From: Sphingomonas kyeonggiensis | GTDB lineage: Bacteria; Pseudomonadota; Alphaproteobacteria; Sphingomonadales; Sphingomonadaceae | NCBI RefSeq assembly: GCF_030812785.1 | Contig: NZ_JAUSTJ010000002.1 | Span: forward strand, 310,001 to 374,000 | Direction of reading: 5' to 3' | Length of the DNA: 64,000 nt | Shown: positions 8,174 through 17,899 of the stretch, piece by piece | Layout of the letters: the number at the start of each line of letters is the position of its first letter | Numbering within the stretch: the stretch's first letter is position 1 | Made by a program: the position numbers and the translations under genes | The notes under the pieces: generated by a model | What the model saw: only the letters and a program-made list of their open reading frames with translations | The model's database searches: none | Told to the model about the DNA's origin: nothing

Positions 8174-10032
8174 TGGCCATTGCGAGGCGCCTCAAGGCGC
8201 CGGCCTCGCTCGGCGCGAAACTGGTCCTGATCCTGACCGGCGTCGGCGTGATCGGCGCGGTCGCGCTCACCCTGATGCTGGCCACCGTCATCACGCCGAG
8301 CTTCAGCAAGCTGGAGCATGACGCGGTCGACGCCCATGTCGCGCGCACCCAGGCCGTGGTCCATGACGTATCGGCGAAGGTCGAACTGGCGGTGCGCGAC
8401 TATGGCGACTGGACCTCGTCCTACGATTACATGGCCAACCCGACGCGCGCGTTCGAGAAGGAGAGCTTCTCGACGCTCGCCATGGTCAATCTCGACGTCA
8501 ACGCCATGGCCTATGTCCGGCCCGACCGTTCGATCGTGATCGCGCGCTGGCTCGACCTGGAGAAGCAGGCCGATGTGCCGGCGATGCGGGCGCGGCTGAC
8601 CGATGCGATCGCGCGGCTCGATTTCGCCAAGGTTCTCGCCGCGTCGAAGGAAAAGAACTCCACCGGCTTCTTCCTGCGGTTGGGCGACACGCTGGTCGCC
8701 ATGGGCATCGCCCAGGTGCGTCGCAGCGACGGCAGCGGCGATCCGCGCGGCTATGTGCTGATGGCGCGCACCATCACCGCGGCGCAGCTCAGCAAGCTGC
8801 TCGAGCTGAAAGTCAACCTGCCGCTCGATAACCCGGTGGCCGAAGTCACCCAGACTCCCGGCGCCACCCGTACGCAGATCGCCGTGCCGATCCCGGGGCC
8901 GGACGGCCGCGCGGTCGCCACCGCCACCTATAGCGTGCCGCGCGACCTATCGACGCTGGGCACCCGCATGCTGGTCCTCGCCGTGGTCGGATCGTCGATC
9001 CTGTTGGCGATCGTCCTGCTCGTGCTGCGCCGGATGATCGCGCGGCTGGTGCTCGCGCCGCTCAAGCGCGTCGAGAGCCATATGGGCGTGGTCCGTGCCT
9101 CGGGCACGCTCGGGCTGCTCACCGACAAGCGGCGCGACGACGAGATCGGCAGCCTGGTCACCAGCTTCAATTCGATGCTCAAGCAGCTCAAGGACCTGCG
9201 CGAGCAGCTCGAGGTGCAGAGCTTCACTTTGGGCCGCAGCGAGAGCGCGGTGGCGGTGATGCACAATGTCCGCAATGCGCTGAACCCGATCAGCACGGTG
9301 CTCAGCCAGGGGCTGGGTGCGGGCGCGCCGATGGACCGGGCCTTGCTCGACCGCGCGCTTTCCGAGCTGGCGGGCGAGGAAGTGCCTGCAGTGCGCCGCC
9401 AGAAGCTGGTCGCCTTCCTGGCCGCTGCGATCGAGAGCATCGAGCAGGAGCGGGCGGACCGGCGCGAGCAGATCGGCATCGGCCGCGAGGCGCTGCACCA
9501 TGTGCTGGAGATCATCGGCCAGCAGCAGGAAGCCGCGCACGAACGCCCGCCGCTCGATGCCTGCGACATCACCGACATCGTCGCCCAGAATGCTACGATC
9601 GCGCGCTATTCGGGGGAGAACTCGATCGCGTTCAGCTTCCCGTCGCGGGCGCATTGGGTGATGGCCAACCGGGTTATCCTCAGTCAGGTCGTCGGCAACC
9701 TCTTCGCCAACGCCGCCGAGGCGATCGCGGCGACCGGGCGCGGCAGCGGCTCGATCTCGGTGACGATCCGGGACAAGGGCGACAGCACCGAGATCCATAT
9801 CCGCGACGATGGCGAGGGCTTCGATCCTTCGGTGGCGCCGACGCTGTTCCAGCGTGGTTTCTCGACCCGGGCGCATAAGTCCGGCGGGCTGGGGCTGCAC
9901 TGGTGCGCGAACTCCATGCTGGCGATGGAAGGCAAGCTGGAGCTGATCAGCGACGGCAAGGGCACGGGGGCCAAGGCAATCCTGACGCTGGGGACAGCAC
10001 GGCTGGCACAACCGAGCGGGCTGGCGGCTTAG
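8173..10032 (+). CDS. CHASE4-like sensor histidine kinase
   Basis: The 619-residue protein has an N-terminal transmembrane segment (about residues 17-40), a periplasmic sensor resembling CHASE4 (AVRDYGDWTSSYDYM), a second membrane segment near residues 260-285, a HAMP linker, and a transmitter. The dimerisation/phosphorylation region is atypical, with the candidate His in VMHNVRNALNPIS, followed by a long helical stretch. The ATPase domain has its N box in NLFANAAEA, G1 in DDGEGF and G2 in SGGLGLHW. It starts on the last base of the REC-GGDEF-EAL stop codon, so the two are translated together and likely form an envelope-sensing c-di-GMP module. The signal is unknown. Confidence 0.88.
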   Translation: MAIARRLKAPASLGAKLVLILTGVGVIGAVALTLMLATVITPSFSKLEHDAVDAHVARTQAVVHDVSAKVELAVRDYGDWTSSYDYMANPTRAFEKESFSTLAMVNLDVNAMAYVRPDRSIVIARWLDLEKQADVPAMRARLTDAIARLDFAKVLAASKEKNSTGFFLRLGDTLVAMGIAQVRRSDGSGDPRGYVLMARTITAAQLSKLLELKVNLPLDNPVAEVTQTPGATRTQIAVPIPGPDGRAVATATYSVPRDLSTLGTRMLVLAVVGSSILLAIVLLVLRRMIARLVLAPLKRVESHMGVVRASGTLGLLTDKRRDDEIGSLVTSFNSMLKQLKDLREQLEVQSFTLGRSESAVAVMHNVRNALNPISTVLSQGLGAGAPMDRALLDRALSELAGEEVPAVRRQKLVAFLAAAIESIEQERADRREQIGIGREALHHVLEIIGQQQEAAHERPPLDACDITDIVAQNATIARYSGENSIAFSFPSRAHWVMANRVILSQVVGNLFANAAEAIAATGRGSGSISVTIRDKGDSTEIHIRDDGEGFDPSVAPTLFQRGFSTRAHKSGGLGLHWCANSMLAMEGKLELISDGKGTGAKAILTLGTARLAQPSGLAA

Positions 10033-10035
10033 AAA

Positions 10036-10198
10036 ATCCTCCCTCGCGAAGCGGGGGAGGGGGACCATTCGCATAGCGAATGGTGGAGGGGGCGCCACTC
10101 CACAAGCGATGGATTGCTCGAAGGGCCACTACCCCCTCCACCACGCGACTGCGTCGCGCGGTCCCCCTCCCCCGGAGCTGCGCTCCGAGGGAGGAATG
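10036..10198. repeat. Composite palindromic intergenic element
   Basis: The whole gap between two convergent genes is built of inverted copies. The left side carries a CCTCCCTCGCGAAGCGGGGGAGG hairpin-like unit followed by GACCATTCGCATAGCGAATGGT; the right side carries the mirrored CCCCCTCCACCACGCGACTGCGTCGCG and GGAGCTGCGCTCCGAGGGAGG units. It looks like two head-to-head copies of a small non-coding repeat and could also end transcription from both sides. Confidence 0.65.
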
Positions 10199-10200
10199 GA

Positions 10201-11352
10201 TCAGCGGCGCCCCGCGGCCTTCCGCGCCCCCGCAACCTCGTCCTTACGCCGCAGATACGGCGCGACGAGGTTGCGCGCGCGGAACCATTCCTGGCGGTCG
10301 GGGTCGAGGCTGTCGAAATTGCCGATCACCCGGCGGCAGCCCTCCGCGCGGCACTGGCAGATCATGTGCCAGTTCGATTCCCTGAGCGTCGTGGAATAGT
10401 CCCAGGCGATCTCCTCGCCCGGCTCGATCGCGCGGACCGCGACCAGGAACACGCCGGCGTCGGTGAAGCGCAGCCCGGCATTGGGATCGCAGCTATGGTT
10501 GACCAGGTCGTCGATCCGGCCGGACGGGCCCATATAATGGTCGGGTGTCACCTGGACGAAGCGGTCGCCGCGGCCGCGCATCAGGCTGGGGATCTGGTCG
10601 GCGCGGAAGCGGCGGCCGGTGAACTCGATCAGCACGTCGCCCTCGGCGAACGCGCTCGCCGCATAGACGGCCTTGCCCAGATGGTTGTCGCCCACCTTGA
10701 AGAGGTTGCTCGAAGGCCGGTAGCGGTCGAACCAGCGCAGTCCGCCGCGGCGCGTGCCGAAGGAGCGCAGCGGGTTGATCGTCGCCAGGCCGATCAGGAA
10801 CCAGACGCTGGCATGGCAGAGGAACTCGACAATCACATAGCCGAGCTCGGCGACGCCCGGCTGGGTCGCGCGGACGGCGACCAGCAGGGTGGCGAGATCA
10901 CCGAAGGTCCACAGGCCCCAGGCCGGCGAGCGCTCGCGGTTGCGATCGGTCCAGACGCTCGCCCAGGTCGGCCAGAAGCTCACCGGTACGGCGAGGACGA
11001 CGAGCATGTGCGCCCAGAAGGCCTCGCGGAAGGCGAGCCACAGGATCAGCGCGGAGAGGCTGGCGGCGATGCAGAAGGTCTCGGTGGACGAGGGCGGGGC
11101 CCAGGATGAGCGGCGCCAGATGCCGAGCGTGACTGCGATACAGGCGACCGAGCTAAGCGCGAACACCCAGCCCTGCGGCGCGCCGGGATTGACCGCGGCA
11201 TAGGTCAGCGCCTCGAGCGTGGTCGCCGCGCTCCAGATCAGCCAGGACGCGCGGTTCGGCTCGACCAGCTCGCGACGCAGCCCGATCAGGTAGGTCGCAT
11301 AGCCCGCAAAGCTGAATCCGATCGCCAGAAAGAACCAGATATCGGCGGTCAA
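10201..11352 (-). CDS. Integral membrane protein fused to SET/post-SET methyltransferase domain
   Basis: The 383-residue protein has two halves. Residues 1-195 are hydrophobic with about six predicted membrane helices. Residues about 220-340 form a SET domain: GKAVYAA near 226, NHSCDPN at 285-291 and GEEIAWDY at 312-319, the S-adenosylmethionine and substrate-binding core. A post-SET tail C332-x-C334-x4-C339 plus C288 matches the zinc site of eukaryotic-type SET enzymes. The domain would methylate protein lysine on the cytoplasmic face; no substrate is evident. I chose the TTG at 11352 because a GGAGGG sequence lies six bases upstream; a TTG at 11367 would add five residues. It lies 114 bases downstream of cysQ on the same strand. 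Confidence 0.82.
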   Translation of the reverse strand: MTADIWFFLAIGFSFAGYATYLIGLRRELVEPNRASWLIWSAATTLEALTYAAVNPGAPQGWVFALSSVACIAVTLGIWRRSSWAPPSSTETFCIAASLSALILWLAFREAFWAHMLVVLAVPVSFWPTWASVWTDRNRERSPAWGLWTFGDLATLLVAVRATQPGVAELGYVIVEFLCHASVWFLIGLATINPLRSFGTRRGGLRWFDRYRPSSNLFKVGDNHLGKAVYAASAFAEGDVLIEFTGRRFRADQIPSLMRGRGDRFVQVTPDHYMGPSGRIDDLVNHSCDPNAGLRFTDAGVFLVAVRAIEPGEEIAWDYSTTLRESNWHMICQCRAEGCRRVIGNFDSLDPDRQEWFRARNLVAPYLRRKDEVAGARKAAGRR

Positions 11353-11466
11353 AACGCTCCCTCCCAAACGAAGCGTTTACCATGTCCGGGATTCGGCGTC
11401 TACGCACGACTCGTGGTGACTCCGCGAGTCGTGGGGAATCGGAGGGAGTCGCTTAGCGGCGGAATC

Positions 11467-12192
11467 TCAGAGATCCGCGCCGCAGTCCTTCACCGCTTCC
11501 AGCACGATCGGCGCCCATTCCTTGCGGCAGATCAGCAGGTCCGGGATGCTCGTGCTCGGCTGATTGTAGACGATCGGGCTGCCGTCGATCCGCGAGGCGT
11601 GGAGCCCGGCGGCGAGCGCTACCGCAACCGGCGCGCAATTGTCCCATTGGTGCTGACCGCCCGAATGGAGGTAGATTTCCGCCTCGCCGCGGACCACCGC
11701 CATCGCCTTGGCGCCGGCCGAGCCCATGCCGATATGGACCGCGCCGATCCGCTCGCCGACGCCGGCGCAGAGCGCGCTCGGGCGGGTGCGGCTGACCAGC
11801 ATGCGCGGCGGCAGCTCGCCTTCGGGCAGTGCCGGCGGGCAGTCGCTGGACAGGGTGCAGCCGAGCCTGGGCAGGGCGACTGCACCCACCGCCGCCTGGC
11901 CATTGATCGCCAGGGCGATGTGTACCGCCCAGTCGTCGCGACGTTCGGCGAACTCACGGGTGCCGTCGAGCGGATCTACGATCCATACCCGGCTGGTGGA
12001 GAGCCGGGCGGGGTCGTCGGCGGATTCCTCGGAGAGGATCGCGTCGTCTGGACGGGCGAGCGCGAGCGCGGCGAGGATCAGGGCGTTGGCCTCACGGTCG
12101 CCGCGGTCGCCACCGGCACATTCGCCCTGGATGCGCAGCAGCAGCGCGCCTGCCTCCTCGGCGACTTCCCGGGCGAGTTCGGCGTCGGTCAA
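11467..12192 (-). CDS. cysQ: 3'(2'),5'-bisphosphate nucleotidase CysQ
   Basis: A 241-residue member of the inositol monophosphatase superfamily. Metal and phosphate ligands are visible as SEES (residue ~54), VDPLDGT (~71) and the C-terminal [14 protein letters not shown]. CysQ removes the 3'-phosphate from PAP or PAPS, balancing the product of the APS kinase encoded just upstream. The start is a TTG whose last two bases overlap the TGA stop of cysNC, so it is translationally coupled and the third gene of cysD-cysNC-cysQ. Assignment to CysQ rather than inositol monophosphatase rests on this context and on the family motifs. Confidence 0.9.
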   Translation of the reverse strand: MTDAELAREVAEEAGALLLRIQGECAGGDRGDREANALILAALALARPDDAILSEESADDPARLSTSRVWIVDPLDGTREFAERRDDWAVHIALAINGQAAVGAVALPRLGCTLSSDCPPALPEGELPPRMLVSRTRPSALCAGVGERIGAVHIGMGSAGAKAMAVVRGEAEIYLHSGGQHQWDNCAPVAVALAAGLHASRIDGSPIVYNQPSTSIPDLLICRKEWAPIVLEAVKDCGADL

Positions 12193-14102
12193 ATCACCGG
12201 ACTCCAGGTACCCATGATCGTCTCGACGATCCGCTCGGCGGCTTGCTCGGGCGTCTCCCTGGTCGTGTCCACGCGGATTTCGGGGCTCTGCGGCGCCTCA
12301 TAGGGGCTGGAGATGCCGGTGAAGTTGGCGATCTGGCCGGCGCGCGCTTTCTTGTAGAGTCCCTTCACGTCGCGCGCCTCGGCCACGTCGAGCGGGGTGT
12401 CGACGAAGATTTCGAAGAACTCGCCCTCGGGCAGCATCGCCCGCACCAGCTCGCGCTCGGCCCGGAAGGGGGAGATGAAGGCGGTGAGGACGATCAGCCC
12501 GGCATCGGTCATCAGCCGGGCGACCTCGCCGACGCGGCGGATATTCTCGATCCGGTCGGCATCGGTGAAGCCCAGGTCCTTGTTGAGCCCGTGGCGGATA
12601 TTGTCGCCGTCGAGCAGGAAGCTGTGCTTGCCCATCGCGTGGAGGCGCTTCTCGACCAGGTTGGCGATGGTCGACTTGCCCGAGCCCGAGAGGCCGGTGA
12701 ACCAGAGCAGGCGCGGGGCCTGGTGCTTCTGCCGGGCATGCGCCTCGCGATTGATCTCGACCGCCTGCCAATGGACGTTCTGGGCGCGGCGCAGCGCGAA
12801 GTTGAGCATGCCCGCGGCGACGGTGGCGTTGGTCGCCTTGTCGATCAGGATGAACCCGCCCAGATCCTTGCTGTCGGCATAGGCCTCGAACGCAATGCCG
12901 CGGTCGGTATAGACCTCGGCCACGCCGATATCGTTGAGCCCCAGCGTCTTCACGCTGAGCTCGGCCATGGTGTTGACGCAGATCGCGTGGCGCGGCGGCT
13001 GGACGGTGGCGCTCACCGTCTGGGTGCCGAGCTTGAGCCAGTATGCGCGGCCCGGCAGCATCTCGGCCTGGTCCATCCACACGATCGTCGCCTGGAACTG
13101 GTCGGCGACCTGGGGCGGCGCATCGGCGGCGGCGATCACGTCGCCGCGCGAGCAATCGACTTCGTCGGCGAGGGTGATCGTCACGCTCTCGCCTGCAACG
13201 GCTTCGGCCTTGTCCCCGCCGAAGCCGACGATCCGCGCCACCGTGGTCGTCTGGCCCGAGGGCAGGATGCGCACCTTGTCACCGGGCCTGACGCTGCCCG
13301 AGGCGATCATGCCGGCGAAACCGCGGAAATCGAGGTTGGGGCGGTTCACCCATTGCACCGGCAAGCGGAAGGGGCGTGCGGCATCGGCGTCCGCATCGAG
13401 CGCGACCGTCTCCAGATGCTCGAGCAGCGCCGGCCCGGCGTACCAGGGCGTGTTCGCGCTCGGGCCCGTGATGTTGTCGCCCTTGAAGCCCGAGATCGGG
13501 ATCGGGGTGAAGGCGGTGATGCCGATGCTCTCGGCAAAGGTGCGATAGTCCGCGACGATCGCGTCGTACGCGGCCTGATCATAGCCGATCAGGTCCATCT
13601 TGTTCACCGCCAGCACGATGTGGCGGATGCCGAGCAGGTGACATAGATACGAGTGGCGCCGCGTCTGGGTGAGCACGCCCTTGCGCGCATCGATCAGGAT
13701 CACGGCAAGGTCGGCGGTCGAGGCGCCGGTCACCATGTTGCGGGTGTATTGTTCGTGCCCAGGCGTGTCGGCGACGATGAACTTGCGCTTCTCGGTCGCG
13801 AAGAAGCGATAGGCGACGTCGATCGTGATGCCCTGCTCGCGCTCGGCGGCGAGGCCGTCGACCAGCAGTGCGAAGTCGATCTCGCCGCCCTGGGTGCCTA
13901 CGCGCTTGCTGTCGGCTTCGAGCGACGCAAGCTGGTCCTCGAAGATCATCTTCGAATCGTAGAGCAGTCGCCCGATCAGCGTCGACTTGCCGTCGTCCAC
14001 GCTGCCGCAGGTGATGAAGCGCAGCAGCGACTTGTTCTGGTGCAGCTGGAGATAGGCGGAGATGTCGGACGCGATGAGTGCGTCGGGGCGGTAGGAGGTC
14101 AT
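12189..14102 (-). CDS. cysN: Sulfate adenylyltransferase subunit 1 / APS kinase fusion
   Basis: The 637-residue protein joins two enzymes of sulfate activation (CysNC). Residues 1 to about 440 form the GTPase subunit of ATP sulfurylase, with the P-loop [16 protein letters not shown] and NKMDL motifs and EF-Tu-like beta-barrels. From about residue 460 an APS kinase follows, with [11 protein letters not shown] as its P-loop and [10 protein letters not shown] in the APS-binding region. It works with CysD to make APS and then phosphorylates it to PAPS. The order cysD-cysNC-cysQ on the minus strand is a standard assimilation operon, except that a palindromic element fills the 304 bases between cysD and this gene. 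Confidence 0.95.
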   Translation of the reverse strand: MTSYRPDALIASDISAYLQLHQNKSLLRFITCGSVDDGKSTLIGRLLYDSKMIFEDQLASLEADSKRVGTQGGEIDFALLVDGLAAEREQGITIDVAYRFFATEKRKFIVADTPGHEQYTRNMVTGASTADLAVILIDARKGVLTQTRRHSYLCHLLGIRHIVLAVNKMDLIGYDQAAYDAIVADYRTFAESIGITAFTPIPISGFKGDNITGPSANTPWYAGPALLEHLETVALDADADAARPFRLPVQWVNRPNLDFRGFAGMIASGSVRPGDKVRILPSGQTTTVARIVGFGGDKAEAVAGESVTITLADEVDCSRGDVIAAADAPPQVADQFQATIVWMDQAEMLPGRAYWLKLGTQTVSATVQPPRHAICVNTMAELSVKTLGLNDIGVAEVYTDRGIAFEAYADSKDLGGFILIDKATNATVAAGMLNFALRRAQNVHWQAVEINREAHARQKHQAPRLLWFTGLSGSGKSTIANLVEKRLHAMGKHSFLLDGDNIRHGLNKDLGFTDADRIENIRRVGEVARLMTDAGLIVLTAFISPFRAERELVRAMLPEGEFFEIFVDTPLDVAEARDVKGLYKKARAGQIANFTGISSPYEAPQSPEIRVDTTRETPEQAAERIVETIMGTWSPVI

Positions 14103-14135
14103 ACGCGGGCCTCCGTAATCCCGACAAATTTTCTT

Positions 14136-14351
14136 ACGCGAAGGCGCAAAGACGCGAAGATCTTGTTCACGCGGAGGCGCGGAGGCGCGGAGGATGCAGC
14201 CGCCGCGTCAGCGGCAGGAAATATCGCCAACTCGCGACCTGCGGCAAGCGATCTGAGACCTGCGCTTTGCGCGAATCCAGACATCTCCGCGCCTCCGCGC
14301 CTCCGCGCGAACCAATCTTTTTCTTCTCTTCGCGCCTTTGCGTCTTCGCGT
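14136..14351. repeat. Nested inverted-repeat element between cysD and cysNC
   Basis: Two nested pairs of arms make a long imperfect palindrome. The outer arms (14136-14160 and 14327-14351) pair at 23 of 25 positions; the inner arms (14166-14192 and 14285-14311) pair at 26 of 27. The arms themselves consist of short direct repeats of the type GAGGCGCG and GAAGRCGCAAAG. The core between the inner arms is about 92 bases with no reading frame of note. It looks like a miniature repeat element, with no transposase and no target duplication that I could confirm. Confidence 0.75.
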
Positions 14352-14406
14352 GAAATTGAAAGACGCGGGATACCCGCGTTCGCGGGGACGGCGAGGGGGA
14401 GGCGCA

Positions 14407-15369
14407 TCAGAAATACCCCTCCTGCTTCTTCTTCTCCATGCTCGCCGCCTGATCGTGGTCGATCGCGCGGCCCTGGCGTTCGCTGGTGGTGGTCAGCAGC
14501 ATCTCCTGGATGACCGCCTCCAGCGTATCGGCCTCGCTCTCCACCGCGCCGGTGAGCGGGTAGCAGCCGAGCGTGCGGAAGCGGACCGATCGTTCCACCG
14601 GCACTTCGCCCGGATTGAGCCGGAAACGCTCGTCATCGACCATCAGCAGCAGCCCGTCGCGCTCCACCGTCGGCCGGGGTGCGGCGAAGTACAAGGGCAC
14701 GATCTCGATCCCCTCGGCGAGGATGTATTGCCAGATGTCGAGCTCGGTCCAGTTGGAGAGCGGGAAGATGCGGATGCTCTCGCCCTTGTGCTTGCGGGCA
14801 TTGTAGAGCCGCCACAGCTCGGGGCGCTGGTTCTTCGGGTCCCAGCGATGCGTCGCGGTGCGGAAGCTGAACACGCGCTCCTTGGCGCGGCTCTTCTCCT
14901 CGTCGCGCCGTGCGCCGCCAAACGCGGCGTCGAAGCTGTATTTGTCGAGCGCCTGCTTGAGCCCCTCGGTCTTCCACATGTCGGTGTGGCGGCCGCCATG
15001 GTCGAAGGGATTGATCCCCTGCGCCTCGGCCTCGGGGTTCTTGTAGACGATCAGCTCCATGCCGGCGTCGCGCGCCGCCTTGTCGCGCAGGTCGTACATC
15101 GCGCGGAACTTCCAGGTCGTGTCGACATGGAGCAGCGGGAAGGGCGGGGGCGCCGGATAGAAGGCCTTGCGGGCAAGGTGCAGCATCACCGCGCTGTCCT
15201 TGCCGATCGAATAGAGCATCACCGGGCTTTCGGCCTCGGCGACGACTTCGCGCAGGATGTGGATGCTCTCGGCTTCGAGCCGCTGGAGGTGCGTCAGCCG
15301 CGCGGCCGGAATCGTTCCCGCAGCGCCAGCGCTCGCCTGTGTCTCCGTCATGTTCCCGGAATGCAGCAT
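14407..15369 (-). CDS. cysD: Sulfate adenylyltransferase subunit 2
   Basis: The 320-residue catalytic subunit of ATP sulfurylase, a PP-loop ATP pyrophosphatase. It shows [18 protein letters not shown], the PP-loop [34 protein letters not shown] and [12 protein letters not shown]. With CysN it adenylates sulfate to APS in the cytoplasm. Two starts are possible, ATG at 15369 and ATG at 15351; neither has a strong ribosome binding site, and the shorter form begins MTETQ like many homologues. It is the first gene of the cys operon. Confidence 0.95.
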   Translation of the reverse strand: MLHSGNMTETQASAGAAGTIPAARLTHLQRLEAESIHILREVVAEAESPVMLYSIGKDSAVMLHLARKAFYPAPPPFPLLHVDTTWKFRAMYDLRDKAARDAGMELIVYKNPEAEAQGINPFDHGGRHTDMWKTEGLKQALDKYSFDAAFGGARRDEEKSRAKERVFSFRTATHRWDPKNQRPELWRLYNARKHKGESIRIFPLSNWTELDIWQYILAEGIEIVPLYFAAPRPTVERDGLLLMVDDERFRLNPGEVPVERSVRFRTLGCYPLTGAVESEADTLEAVIQEMLLTTTSERQGRAIDHDQAASMEKKKQEGYF

Positions 15370-15504
15370 GGCGGGCGATTTAGGAAGCCGCTCGCGGCTG
15401 CGCGATCTAGATAATGTTTAGCGCGGCATACCGGCTACCCAGCAGCATGTAACAGGCGTAAGACGTTGTTCGGGCGGGGGCAAATCGAGTCGGAGAGACC
15501 GAGG

Positions 15505-15663
15505 ATGCACCAAGAGGGGTTTGAAGGGCCGCGTTCCTACGCGGAGCCGAAGGCGTTCGCATTTGATGGCTGGTCGATGGTCCCTATCGCGCCGCCGCCT
15601 GTCGAAATACCGATAGCAGAGGCGGCGTTCGCCGAAGTACCGGTCGAGCCGCAGCCTGCCTGA
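15505..15663 (+). CDS. Possible small protein upstream of rmlA
   Basis: A 52-residue frame starting with ATG preceded by GGAGAGACCGAGG. The product is acidic and Pro/Ala/Val-rich toward its end (PIAPPPVEIPIAEAAF), without a signal peptide or membrane helix. I recognise no family. It lies alone in the 385-base gap between the divergent cysD start and rmlA, so it could be a real small gene or a chance frame in a leader. The rest of that gap shows no other structure. Confidence 0.35.
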   Translation: MHQEGFEGPRSYAEPKAFAFDGWSMVPIAPPPVEIPIAEAAFAEVPVEPQPA

Positions 15664-15754
15664 TTTCCACGGTTAGCAGTTCCTGAACCAATTTCGGTGC
15701 ACAATCCGGTGGTGCGCCGCGCTTCCAAGCGCCTGGGCGCCGGGGAGGGAATTG

Positions 15755-16678
15755 GTGGCTGCTTCCATATCCGCCGCATCGTCGGACAGGCCGGTGAAGG
15801 GGATCATCCTTGCGGGCGGTGCCGGTACGCGCCTGTATCCCGCGACGCTCTCGATCTCGAAGCAGCTGCTGCCGGTGTTCGACAAGCCGATGATCTATTA
15901 TCCGCTGTCGGTGCTGATGCTCTCCGGCATCCGCGACATCCTGATCATCTCCTCGCCTCGTGACCTGCCGATGTTCCGCCTGTTGCTGGGCGACGGATCG
16001 GCGTTCGGGATCAACTTCGAATATGCCGAGCAGCCTGCCCCCGAAGGCCTGGCCCAGGCCTTCCTGATCGGCGAGCAGTTCCTCGATGGCGGTCCGGCCG
16101 CGCTGATCCTGGGCGACAACATCTTCCATGGCGACGGGCTGGCGGCAAAGGGCCGCGCCGCCGCCGAAGCCGCCGCGCAGGGCCAGGCGAGCGTCTTCGC
16201 CTACCAGGTCGACGATCCCGAGCGCTACGGCGTCGCCACTTTCGATCCCGAGACCGGCAAGGCGACCAGCATCGTCGAGAAGCCCGCCGAGCCCAAGTCG
16301 AACTGGGCAGTGACCGGCCTCTATTTCTTCGACGACCAGGTGGTGGACATCGCCCGCACGCTGAAGCCGTCCCCACGCGGCGAACTGGAGATCACCGACG
16401 TGATCTCGGCCTATCTGGAGCAGGGCAATCTCAACGTGAACCGGCTCGGCCGCGGCTATGCCTGGCTCGACACCGGTACGCATGACAGCCTGCACGATGC
16501 CGGCAGCTTCGTGCGGACGATCGAGAACCGCCAGGGGATCAAGATCGCCTGCCCCGAGGAGATCGCCTTCGACCTCGGCTATCTCGACGCGCAGATGCTG
16601 CTCGCCCGCGCCGATACGATGGGCAAGACCGACTATGCGCGGTATCTGCGCCGCTGCGTGGAAGCGGCCGCGGCATGA
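15755..16678 (+). CDS. rfbA: Glucose-1-phosphate thymidylyltransferase
   Basis: The 307-residue nucleotidyltransferase contains [11 protein letters not shown], the substrate pocket [25 protein letters not shown] and [17 protein letters not shown], all typical of RmlA/RfbA. It makes dTDP-glucose from glucose 1-phosphate and dTTP. GTG at 15755 is preferred over the adjacent TTG at 15752 because GGAGGG stands five bases upstream. The stop overlaps rmlB as ATGA. Genes for RmlC and RmlD are not present in the window, so completion to dTDP-rhamnose would need genes elsewhere. Confidence 0.94.
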   Translation: MAASISAASSDRPVKGIILAGGAGTRLYPATLSISKQLLPVFDKPMIYYPLSVLMLSGIRDILIISSPRDLPMFRLLLGDGSAFGINFEYAEQPAPEGLAQAFLIGEQFLDGGPAALILGDNIFHGDGLAAKGRAAAEAAAQGQASVFAYQVDDPERYGVATFDPETGKATSIVEKPAEPKSNWAVTGLYFFDDQVVDIARTLKPSPRGELEITDVISAYLEQGNLNVNRLGRGYAWLDTGTHDSLHDAGSFVRTIENRQGIKIACPEEIAFDLGYLDAQMLLARADTMGKTDYARYLRRCVEAAAA

Positions 16679-17757
16679 CCTTCCTTCAGCCGATCGCCCC
16701 GGCTCCGAAGATGCGCCGCGTGCTGGTCACCGGCGGTGCGGGCTTCATCGGTTCGGCGGTGTGCCGGCTGCTGGTGGCGAAGCGCTACCGCGTCGTCTGC
16801 GTCGACAAGCTCACCTATGCCGGCAACATGGCGTCGCTCGGCAGCATCATGGGCCGGCCCAATTTCCGTTTCGTCGGCGCGGATATCGGCGATGCCGCGC
16901 AGCTCCACCGGCTGATGCGCGACGAGCGGATCGAAGGGGTGATGCACCTGGCGGCCGAGACGCATGTCGACCGCTCGATCGACAGCCCGGCAGCGTTCGT
17001 CGAGACCAATGTGCTGGGCACCGTCCGCTTGCTCGACGCCGCGCTCGAGCATTGGCGCGGCCTGTCCGAGGCGAAGCGCGCGGGCTTCCGCTTCCACCAT
17101 ATCTCCACCGACGAAGTGTTCGGCGACCTGCCGTTCGACAGCGGCGTGTTCACCGAGGCGACGCCCTATGCGCCGTCCTCGCCCTATTCGGCGTCCAAGG
17201 CTGCATCGGATCATTTCGTCCGGGCCTGGCACGAGACCTATGGGTTGCCGGTGGTGCTGTCGAACTGCTCGAACAATTACGGGCCGCATCACTTCCCCGA
17301 GAAGCTGATCCCGCTGGTCATCCTCAACGCGCTCGAGGGCAGGGAACTGCCGATCTACGGCAAGGGCGCGAACGTCCGCGACTGGCTGTACGTCGACGAC
17401 CATGCCGAGGCGCTGGAGCAGGTGCTGACCCGGGGCAGGGCCGGCGAGACCTATCTGATCGGCGGCCGGCAGGAGCGCACCAACCTCCAGGTCGTCGAGG
17501 CGATCTGCGACCTGCTCGATGCCAAGGTCGGCGGACGGCAGCACCGCGACCTGATCCGCTTCGTGGCCGATCGGCCGGGGCATGACCGGCGCTATGCGAT
17601 CGATCCGTCGAAGATCGAGGCCGAGCTGGGCTGGACGCCGCGCGAGAGCTTCGAGACCGGGCTGGCGAAGACGGTCGATTGGTATCTGGCGAACCGGGAC
17701 TGGTGGGAGCCGATCCGCGCCGGGACCTATCAGGGCGAGCGGCTGGGGGTTTTGTAA
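16675..17757 (+). CDS. rfbB: dTDP-glucose 4,6-dehydratase
   Basis: A 360-residue short-chain dehydrogenase-type enzyme. [10 protein letters not shown] is the NAD-binding loop, [10 protein letters not shown] holds the catalytic Asp-Glu, [11 protein letters not shown] the Tyr-x3-Lys pair, and [14 protein letters not shown] the nucleotide-sugar pocket. It converts dTDP-glucose to dTDP-4-keto-6-deoxyglucose, the branch point for dTDP-rhamnose and other deoxysugars. The start overlaps the rmlA stop. It is slightly N-terminally extended (about 12 residues before the Rossmann strand); an internal ATG just before RRVLVTGG could be the actual start. Confidence 0.94.
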   Translation: MTFLQPIAPAPKMRRVLVTGGAGFIGSAVCRLLVAKRYRVVCVDKLTYAGNMASLGSIMGRPNFRFVGADIGDAAQLHRLMRDERIEGVMHLAAETHVDRSIDSPAAFVETNVLGTVRLLDAALEHWRGLSEAKRAGFRFHHISTDEVFGDLPFDSGVFTEATPYAPSSPYSASKAASDHFVRAWHETYGLPVVLSNCSNNYGPHHFPEKLIPLVILNALEGRELPIYGKGANVRDWLYVDDHAEALEQVLTRGRAGETYLIGGRQERTNLQVVEAICDLLDAKVGGRQHRDLIRFVADRPGHDRRYAIDPSKIEAELGWTPRESFETGLAKTVDWYLANRDWWEPIRAGTYQGERLGVL

Positions 17758-17763
17758 CTTCTC

Positions 17764-17788
17764 TCCTTCTCCCTTGATGGGAGAAGGA
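17764..17788 (+). terminator. Hairpin after rmlB
   Basis: TCCTTCTCCC-TTGAT-GGGAGAAGGA is a perfect 10-bp stem with a 5-base loop beginning seven bases after the rmlB stop. The following 110 bases contain related CCCTTGATGGG and CCCATCAAGGG units in opposite orientation, ending at the convergent nagA gene, so the region probably stops transcription from both sides. Confidence 0.6.
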
Positions 17789-17899
17789 AGGGGCCCGCTG
17801 CCGAAGGCAGTGGGAAGGATGAGGGTGAGCGTGCCTTAGGCGACGTCGCTTGCGGAGGGGGCACCCCCACCCAACCCTCCCCCATCAAGGGTGAGGGCT

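Noticed and set aside
14136-14351. CRISPR-like array from repeated GAGGCGCG units
   Set aside because: Units are direct neighbours without spacers and belong to the arms of one palindrome.
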